DNA of 8,664 nucleotides from the NCBI GenBank assembly GCA_018825925.1, contig JAHKAT010000299.1:1-8664 (forward strand), written 5' to 3'. Below are positions 6,501 to 8,664 of this stretch, one piece after another. The stretch's first letter is position 1, and every line of letters begins with the position of its first letter. A program made the translations under genes and the position numbers. This stretch comes from Bacteroidota bacterium. GTDB taxonomy: Bacteria; Bacteroidota; Bacteroidia; Flavobacteriales_D; Crocinitomicaceae. A model generated the notes under the pieces. It made no database searches, had not been told where the DNA came from, and worked only from the letters and a program-made list of their open reading frames with translations.

Positions 6501-8664
6501 TTATTTGGTACTGTTTACCTTGAATAAATGTTGGCCAGTTGGTTGGATCATATACGTTATTGAGTGGTCGGATTTGAGTATAAGCACTGCCTACCTTTAA
6601 AGAATCTTCGCCAATAAAAAATCGGTCAAGCGTGTCAGTTACCAATATTTTTGGTAAACTTCTATACACAAAGTCGCGACGAACATGATAGCTGGTAGTA
6701 TCTACAACTCCACTAAAAGTACCTGTCTGTGGGGAAAAAACTGAATCCGAAACAAAAGTTCTTTCACTCACCGTTCTGAGATCAATTGAGGATTCACTGT
6801 TTGTGAAAACAGTTGTTGATATAGCTTTGTTCAATCTGTTTTTATCCTTTACAATATAAAGTGAATCGATTGTATAGTTCAAAGGGGGAAGAGACAATTG
6901 ATATTCGCCATTAGCAATAGATGTGTAGAAAGCAGTATCCATACAATCATTACCTGAGACGGATGCCTTCAATCTTATTCTTGCAACTCCAATATTGTTT
7001 TTAGATCGACCTAAGTTGGGTTTTTTATTAGCCTCTACTAAACCTCCAACAACACGACCAACAAGCGTCCTAGTAGTAGCATCAAAAAATTGAATATCCG
7101 TGACTGGTTCTTGGAAATCAAAATCTAAATTTTCATCGTTCGGAAATCTTCCAACAGACATGGTGTGGTTGGCCTTTACAACAGAGATATTATGAAGGCC
7201 TATAGGGACTTGAATAGTAAATGAACCATCTGGTTGCGTTTGCACCAAAGATCCATTTTTAACAACAAGTTCACCATCTATTTTGAGATTTGCCCCTGCC
7301 ACTGGACAACTGGTGTTATCGTATAATAACCTGCCTGTAACCTTGAAAGAGGATTGATCTATAAAGTTTAGGCTATTAAATACGGTACCAGCATCACTTA
7401 TATAAACAGTTCGAGTATTGGGAGAAAATGAATGCGTGTTAAATAATGGTGTTAATGTAAAATTATCACCACTTCCACTATAAGCTATTCCTGAAACGGT
7501 GTAATTCCCCCCGGCGTCGGTTAATCCAATATAGCCTAACTGTGAGGAACTAGGGTGGTCATTATCCCAAGTAACACTTGTCGTTTTTAGCAAATGATTA
7601 TTGTTGAACACATTTGAACTGGACGAAACATCATAAGCATAATTTCCTACACCCTCATCAAAATGTAGACTAATACTCGTGTTGGGTTTATTTCCGTTTA
7701 AAATTCTTGGAAAATCAATGTACACATTCGTGTCTAAATCAGTTGTATTGAACAATCTAAACTCGTCCAAATAGAAATTTGCATCTGTATCTCCAAATAT
7801 GATCGGATTGGTATTTGTAGTTAGTATTCCAGTTGCCAGTGTTGTTCCTTTTAAAAGTCCATTAATATATAATTTAAGGGTATCTAAATCATACTGGACA
7901 CTTACATGGTTCCAGGAGTTAAGGTTTAAATTACTCGCTTGAATACTTACATTTTTCTCAACTCCACTTACAAATAATTTTGCAGTATAGCTGCTCGCAT
8001 CTCTTTCAAATGAAAAAGAGCCCGCTTTTGAAATATAGACTTGAGATGAATCATTTGCTGGTTTTAACCAAAATTCTAAACGGATTTTACCATTTGGAGT
8101 GAAAGCAGTAGTTTGCTTTATTTGGGCAGAGGATCCCGGAACAAATTTTAAAGATTTACCAGTAATTCCATTTGAAGGCGTCACCAATATTTTAACCCCT
8201 TTTACAGCAACAAATCCAGAATATTGAACCTGACCAGAAACGATACCCATCGGATTTCTAAACCCAATGTCACTTGTCTGGTTTGAATAAAGGATAGTAC
8301 CATTACAATTTTTCTCTCCACGAAGTGTGTACTCGTAAAACACACGAGCCTCTGCGTTGTTATCAATAAATAAACCTGATGATGGATTAACAGAGGCAAT
8401 TAGTATGGAATCCATTGTCCCCAAAATTTTACGGTAGATCTTCATTTGCTCAATGTTCTGTGCGCCATTCGCGAGCCATGATATTTCAACCCGATAAGGG
8501 AAGTAACCTTTAGAAGCCGTAACCTTATTGGTGGTTGTATTAAATGTTTGAGACAAATTTGGTGGTGGGACAATAGCTGTATCTTGACTGACAGAAACCA
8601 AACCTGAAGTCACGCATTGATTGTATACCTTGATTTTATAATTGTAGACACGACAGGTACTTAC
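556..8664 (-). CDS. Giant multi-domain LamG/FN3/Ig-like protein with T9SS type A sorting domain, N-terminus outside window (partial)
   Basis: This is a single open frame of 2702 visible codons ending at TAA 558-556. It stays open from GTG 8613 to the window edge (17 more codons), so the true start is outside. Visible residues, counted from 8664: FN3-like tail 1-32; FN3-like 38-135; carboxypeptidase-regulatory-like halves 140-166 and 376-436 around LamG 1 (167-375); similar domains 440-508 and 526-608; unassigned core 609-1383; FN3/Ig-like 1397-1528; Big_5-like halves 1533-1582 and 2029-2088 around LamG 2 (1586-1793) and LamG 3 (1794-2011); BACON-like Ig 2089-2186; module A 2188-2299; GWxW repeats 2312-2394 and 2403-2474; module B 2496-2605; T9SS sorting domain 2628-2702. 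Known of the families: LamG and FN3 domains bind glycans or proteins, and T9SS cargo is secreted or surface-anchored. Inference: a surface adhesin or binding protein. No catalytic motif was recognised. The exact function is unknown. Confidence 0.95.
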   Translation of the reverse strand, partial: VSTCRVYNYKIKVYNQCVTSGLVSVSQDTAIVPPPNLSQTFNTTTNKVTASKGYFPYRVEISWLANGAQNIEQMKIYRKILGTMDSILIASVNPSSGLFIDNNAEARVFYEYTLRGEKNCNGTILYSNQTSDIGFRNPMGIVSGQVQYSGFVAVKGVKILVTPSNGITGKSLKFVPGSSAQIKQTTAFTPNGKIRLEFWLKPANDSSQVYISKAGSFSFERDASSYTAKLFVSGVEKNVSIQASNLNLNSWNHVSVQYDLDTLKLYINGLLKGTTLATGILTTNTNPIIFGDTDANFYLDEFRLFNTTDLDTNVYIDFPRILNGNKPNTSISLHFDEGVGNYAYDVSSSSNVFNNNHLLKTTSVTWDNDHPSSSQLGYIGLTDAGGNYTVSGIAYSGSGDNFTLTPLFNTHSFSPNTRTVYISDAGTVFNSLNFIDQSSFKVTGRLLYDNTSCPVAGANLKIDGELVVKNGSLVQTQPDGSFTIQVPIGLHNISVVKANHTMSVGRFPNDENLDFDFQEPVTDIQFFDATTRTLVGRVVGGLVEANKKPNLGRSKNNIGVARIRLKASVSGNDCMDTAFYTSIANGEYQLSLPPLNYTIDSLYIVKDKNRLNKAISTTVFTNSESSIDLRTVSERTFVSDSVFSPQTGTFSGVVDTTSYHVRRDFVYRSLPKILVTDTLDRFFIGEDSLKVGSAYTQIRPLNNVYDPTNWPTFIQGKQYQIKTKGFEFYENKDAAQIIRDTVLLSGKVKFTNSFIDGADPNSIISLNDGVAVYNFVAGSPSISKNNNDSQLSYTRSLQIDLEPEGAAPVKWVGSGYTTPNVFYGYILGKRSNGVGFVTSGPDLVDIILRDPPGSQSFASFGSGKSITSSSSFSINGAAELSTSVDLKLGTKFLTGVGVATETEVTNTTSLGISTTASIGSNDELVETTSTYTTYTTRDDPDHVGANADLFIGRARNWLVGVSENIELVEISRCKPGAVECFGPNINGYKKAKLSGYAMAPNGFRTKFAFTQDEIETLVIPQLVNLRKSYFTDLPEVYISAKPPTDPLYGINNDDPLLGDPARGTPNIYDNDDTTGMSYTYLKYKAKKAGIPDSLLFDKIRDVNTQIALWKRSLAQNEKDKWVTKDNKNNNLFIENYSLGAAILNQSYTFDKQSVSTINYELAISESIKNEFSATVAGTGAGVNHSMSLSQQIGRNNSEDTTVTTSFDYTLSDGDNGDLYSISVYKAPSGTGNIFITSGGRTMCPYEDELVLHYYNPTNPSAFIGSHSYNTSGYASISPATSKREIPEINITPAFQANIPAEQKAVYQLELTNNAQLDNNDIELRVYVASQSNPNGAIIKIDGLDPNTTYTIPTGASLFKTLTVERGPIETKYDDLMIIFASKCSDDIADTAYISAHFIPSCTELDLVQPPNNWVFNNGINDTAMLLINNYDYNYGAGSYMNGTTEVKLGLNKLGLEYKPSNSSIWTPFHSFHKYPASNLVDSIRKDQTYSQFLWPIQDLPDGQYDLKSKSHCLNKDGSISNKESKILSGIIDRINPSPFGTPSPADGILDPNDDISIQFNEPIEGSSLSFSNIDVRGVTNGGTSDRFTSLLFDGVDDFAVVDDGTNLQRKNFTIELWAKRDASSLGEQVLFYQGADPTNQMTFGFSSDQKLQFGFGNILVKSNSAQSNPTSWHHYAVSYNFANQTADLYVDGSLVNSGNNSILFNYESSGKIYFGKNNVSNSEFYKGNLQGVRLWNKARDKDDIAGNFNKNLSRTQQGLLYNWNLDEAEGTLAKDHIRSKNALINGPVWVVTPSGYSAQFNGSNQHVEISSSKIGIKKEMDFTIEFWFKSNQSGPATIFSSGKSDGLGDDSLKGWTIDKDASGKFIVRHNGNNFEAVSTNYFDDKWHHFAMVMQRNTNLSAYIDGNLQNTVLGTGFNSLIGNKLFVGSRGYFNSTTQSNDQYYSGMIDDFRLWNTARKSEQIKRDKRVRLKNDEVGLICYLPFENYTFVGGPPSLTPTFNDNSSINATVVQVNGVQTSTNTPTLKLPRPVSAINFVYSLNNDKIVITPTSSPESIENVTLDITVKNLLDKQGNKMQSPKSWIAYINKNQVKWNDSEFNLNKNIDTNLVFNSSITNTGGATKSFTISNLPSWVTASITSGTISPNQTINIQFTINSGVTIGDYTQDLFLLTDFNFPEKLTLNLKVRRNSPNWQVNPSDFQYSMSITGQLKMNDLISANTEDKLVAMINGQVRGVAKLAYVPAYDKYEVFLNVYSNSDQADTITFQMWNSSKGELFVDVTPSLIFEENSFVGTVSNPQMFVGTKVIIRNVVAQNGWTWVSFPLNSAQFASTDKLMNKVNIQQGDVMKGIAAYDQYDPTLGWVGNLANNNGLNAASTYKLKISQLDTIELKGQLYHPDSVDINIQPGWNWIGFVSPKNLDVQTALSNYNAQTGDVVKSQYEFAYYDNLTGWSGSLQFMKPGLGYMLKSTATSVFHYPASSLYGPAPSGMQQNDKTFLAEKFYPNEFNQNMSIVASTNICDTWLKEGTLRLAIMDNSNSIRGYAAPILDPLSGQYFFYLTAYGVGENEEMNLAIVDLVNEQIIPNYTGIKYRNDQVSGSKSKPIQVNIDSRYACAGSSAFVPSSINFDEQISVHPNPFKNSFTVEATNLPSDARLELTDAIGNRITISNMNSDGPTVVNYENLAPGVYFVRVIGTNYDKQCKIIKL
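559..783 (-). other. T9SS type A C-terminal sorting domain
   Basis: The last 75 residues show the hallmark order of the Por secretion C-terminal domain: VHPNPF, a FTVEATNLPSDARLELTDA strand pair, IGNRI, then ENLAPGVYFVRV and a short basic tail ending KIIKL. In this family the domain directs passage through the type IX translocon and is usually removed during attachment to surface lipopolysaccharide. This places the protein outside the cell. Confidence 0.93.
850..1179 (-). repeat. Shared ~110-residue module, copy B
   Basis: Visible residues 2496-2605. The most divergent of the three copies, but in the same order: FYPNEFNQNMSI (F..(N/S)M), a TLRLAI strand, SIRGYAAPI, QYFFYLTAYG (matching FL.VYSN), an AIVD strand (matching F..WNS), IKYRND and a final G....KPIQV. 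The length is 110 residues. It lies between the GWxW repeats and the T9SS tail, so modules A and B bracket the GWxW pair. Confidence 0.65.
1243..1458 (-). repeat. GWxW repeat 2
   Basis: Visible residues 2403-2474. It opens PGWNWIGF, then has a QTGDVVKSQ segment, FAYYDNLTGWSGSL and KPGLGYMLKS, ending VFHYP. Each element has a counterpart in repeat 1. This is a recurring domain type in Bacteroidota secreted proteins. Its binding partner is not known to me. Confidence 0.75.
1483..1731 (-). repeat. GWxW repeat 1
   Basis: Visible residues 2312-2394. It opens NGWTWVSF, then IQQGDVMKG, AAYDQYDPTLGWVGNL and ASTYKLKI, ending LYHP. It pairs with repeat 2 through GW(T/N)W(V/I), GDV(M/V)K, (A/F)(A/Y)Y and GW.G.L. 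It is about 11 residues longer than repeat 2. Confidence 0.75.
1768..2103 (-). repeat. Shared ~110-residue module, copy A
   Basis: Visible residues 2188-2299. Motifs in order: SPNWQVNPSDFQYSMSI, KLVAMINGQVRGV, KYEVFLNVYSN, TITFQMWNSS, LIFEE, FVGTVSNPQMFV. It is the copy closest to the N-terminal domain of the downstream gene, sharing the opening SPNW.VNP and the GTVS..P ending. Confidence 0.8.
2107..2400 (-). other. BACON/hydin-type Ig-like domain
   Basis: Visible residues 2089-2186. The sequence reads SITNTGGATKSFTISNLPSW, then an S.TSGTISPNQTINIQFTIN stretch, GDYTQDLFLLTDFN and LTLNLKVRR. The NTGG...F.I..LP.W and SGTI.PNQ...I.F.I.....G.Y...L motifs are typical of bacterial Ig-like spacer domains of the BACON/ASH type. 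It probably acts as a rigid spacer. Confidence 0.7.
2401..2580 (-). other. Big_5-like Ig domain, C-terminal half (resumed after LamG insertion)
   Basis: Visible residues 2029-2088. The sequence NFVYSLNNDKIVITPTS is followed by IENVTLDITVKNLLDKQGNK and SPKSWIAYI. The (D)KIVITP, VTLDITV..L.D..GN and SW.AY elements are the usual second half of a bacterial Ig-like (Big_5) domain. The first half is about 450 residues upstream, before two LamG domains. Confidence 0.7.
2632..3285 (-). repeat. LamG-like (concanavalin A-type) domain 3
   Basis: Visible residues 1794-2011. Characteristic elements in order: SAQFNGSNQHVEI, MDFTIEFWFKS, KWHHFAMVMQR, LSAYIDG, KLFVGSRG, YSGMIDDFRLWNTAR, then VGLICYLPFEN. 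This is the LamG jellyroll signature (F.G....V, FTIE.W.K, WHH.A, Y.DG, G.ID..R.WN.AR). Such domains bind glycans or proteins, often with calcium. Confidence 0.9.
3286..3909 (-). repeat. LamG-like (concanavalin A-type) domain 2
   Basis: Visible residues 1586-1793. Elements in order: LLFDGVDDFAVVDDG, NFTIELWAKRD, SWHHYAVSYNF, ADLYVDGSLV, KIYFGKNN, YKGNLQGVRLWNKARDKDDI, QGLLYNWNLDEAEGTLAKD, GPVWV. It directly abuts LamG 3 with almost no linker, so the two form a tandem pair that is recognisably similar but well diverged. Confidence 0.92.
3919..4068 (-). other. Big_5-like Ig domain, N-terminal half (interrupted by LamG 2 and 3)
   Basis: Visible residues 1533-1582. The sequence INPSPFGTPSPADGILDPND leads to DISIQFNEPIEG and SNIDVRGVTNGG. 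P.DG.LDPNDDI.I.F.EPI is the start of a bacterial Ig-like (Big_5) domain. The expected second half does not follow, because LamG 2 begins immediately after, and it resumes at 2580. Confidence 0.7.
4081..4476 (-). other. FN3/Ig-like beta-sandwich domain
   Basis: Visible residues 1397-1528. It begins FIPSCTELDLVQPPNNWVFN, continues with MLLINNYDYNY, LGLEYKPSNSSIWTPF and FLWPIQDLPDGQYDLKSKSH, and ends near NKESKILSG. LEY.....WTPF and LPDGQYDL.S are FN3/Ig-type strands. The family is not certain. Confidence 0.5.
4516..6840 (-). other. Unassigned ~775-residue core of the giant protein
   Basis: Visible residues 609-1383, with no domain I can name. Notable points: LRDPPGSQSF at 6123; Ser/Thr-rich alternating segment 1 (6072-5857); ANADLFIGRARNWLVGV; paired Cys in ISRCKPGAVECFG (5748 and 5730); EIETLVIPQLVNLRKSYF; a charged, probably helical stretch (IALWKRSLAQNEKDKW); Ser/Thr-rich segment 2 (5235-5032); LSDGDNGDLYSISVY; RTMCPYEDE (4938); then a beta-sandwich-like end with NPNGAIIKIDG, ERGPIETKYDD and IIFASKC. 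From memory, similar landmarks occur in other very large LamG-bearing bacterial proteins, which would make this a conserved core. That needs a search to confirm. Confidence 0.55.
6841..7089 (-). other. Carboxypeptidase-regulatory-like domain 3
   Basis: Visible residues 526-608: TLVGRVVGGLV, then GVARIRLKASVSG, ANGEYQLSLPPLNYTIDSLY. The G.V.GG....GVA.I.L...(S/D).NGEY.L.LPPL.Y.I pattern fits the prealbumin-like regulatory domain that serves as a spacer or binding module in secreted Bacteroidota proteins. Confidence 0.65.
7141..7347 (-). other. Carboxypeptidase-regulatory-like domain 2
   Basis: Visible residues 440-508: FKVTGRLLYDNTSCPVAGAN, LKIDGELVV, TQPDGSFTIQVPIGLHNISV. The VTG.L.Y....PV.GA.L.IDG....T..DGSF.I.VP.G.H.I.V pattern is a standard carboxypeptidase-regulatory-like fold. 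Confidence 0.8.
7357..7539 (-). other. Carboxypeptidase-regulatory-like domain 1, C-terminal half
   Basis: Visible residues 376-436: LGYIGLTDAGGNYTVSGIAY, FTLTPLFNTHSFSPNTRTVY, then FNSLNFID. TD.GGNYTVSGI followed by F.L.P....H.F.P is the second half of the fold. Its first half is before LamG 1 at 8247-8167. Confidence 0.75.
7540..8166 (-). repeat. LamG-like (concanavalin A-type) domain 1
   Basis: Visible residues 167-375: GKSLKFVPGSSAQI, KIRLEFWLKPA, SWNHVSVQYD, LKLYINGLLKG, PIIFGDTDANFYLDEFRLFN, SISLHFDEGVGNYAYD. The LamG signature is present in the usual order (IRLEFWLK, WNHV, LYING, FYLDEFRLFN). It is more diverged than LamG 2 and 3 and ends in a longer Ser/Asn-rich tail. Confidence 0.85.
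8167..8247 (-). other. Carboxypeptidase-regulatory-like domain 1, N-terminal half (interrupted by LamG 1)
   Basis: Visible residues 140-166: GIVSGQVQYSGFVAVKGVKI followed by LVTPSNG. G.VSG.V...G..AVKGVKI.V is the first beta-hairpin of this fold. Instead of the expected TD..G.Y strand, a LamG domain follows directly. Confidence 0.72.
8262..8664 (-). repeat. Two FN3-like repeats, the first only as a C-terminal tail
   Basis: The complete repeat (visible residues about 38-135) has YRVEISWLANGAQNIEQMKI, then YRKILG, and ends ARVFYEYTLRGEKNCNG with SNQTSDIGFRNP. The first visible residues (1-32), CRVYNYKIKVYNQCVTSG then SVSQDTAIVPPP, align with that ending: RV..Y.(L/I)......C..(G), S....(D)..I...P. 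This shows that at least one more repeat lies upstream of the window. Confidence 0.65.

Noticed and set aside
8611..8613. GTG as start codon of the giant gene
   Set aside because: The frame remains open to the window edge, upstream residues continue an FN3-like repeat, and no signal peptide follows the GTG.
1..8664. Mobile elements, CRISPR arrays, tRNA or rRNA genes
   Set aside because: Coding sequence covers essentially the whole window. No direct-repeat array, transposase motif, terminal inverted repeats or RNA gene pattern was seen on either strand.

Overview
The window looks like a piece of a Bacteroidota chromosome (Flavobacteriia, Cytophagia, Saprospiria or a relative). The evidence is a type IX secretion (T9SS) C-terminal sorting domain, AT-rich coding DNA by eye, near-absent Shine-Dalgarno signals, and very large multi-domain surface-type proteins built from LamG, carboxypeptidase-regulatory-like, Ig-like and cadherin-like modules. 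No sequence search was possible, so family names rest on motif recognition.

Both genes are on the minus strand and both run off the window. Gene 1 (8664 down to 556) fills most of the window and is open at the right edge. Its true start lies outside, and at least 2702 residues are visible. The in-frame GTG at 8613 is not a credible start, because the frame continues upstream into the tail of another FN3-like repeat. Gene 2 starts 6 nt after the gene 1 stop, at ATG 549 (or 546), and runs off the left edge with 183 codons visible. It has a signal peptide, a module shared with gene 1, and the beginning of a cadherin-like repeat. The tight spacing implies one transcript.

Gene 1 in order: two FN3-like repeats (the first only as a tail); a carboxypeptidase-regulatory-like domain interrupted by LamG 1; two more carboxypeptidase-regulatory-like domains; a core of about 775 residues of unknown function with two Ser/Thr-rich alternating segments; an FN3/Ig-like domain; a Big_5-like domain interrupted by LamG 2 and LamG 3; a BACON/hydin-like Ig domain; module A; two GWxW repeats; module B; and the T9SS sorting domain.

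The two products are probably secreted or surface-anchored, with roles in adhesion or glycan/protein binding. No catalytic domain, mobile element, RNA gene or CRISPR array was seen. The most notable observations are a roughly 110-residue module present three times across two adjacent genes, LamG domains inserted inside other beta-sandwich domains at two separate places, and the unassigned core.
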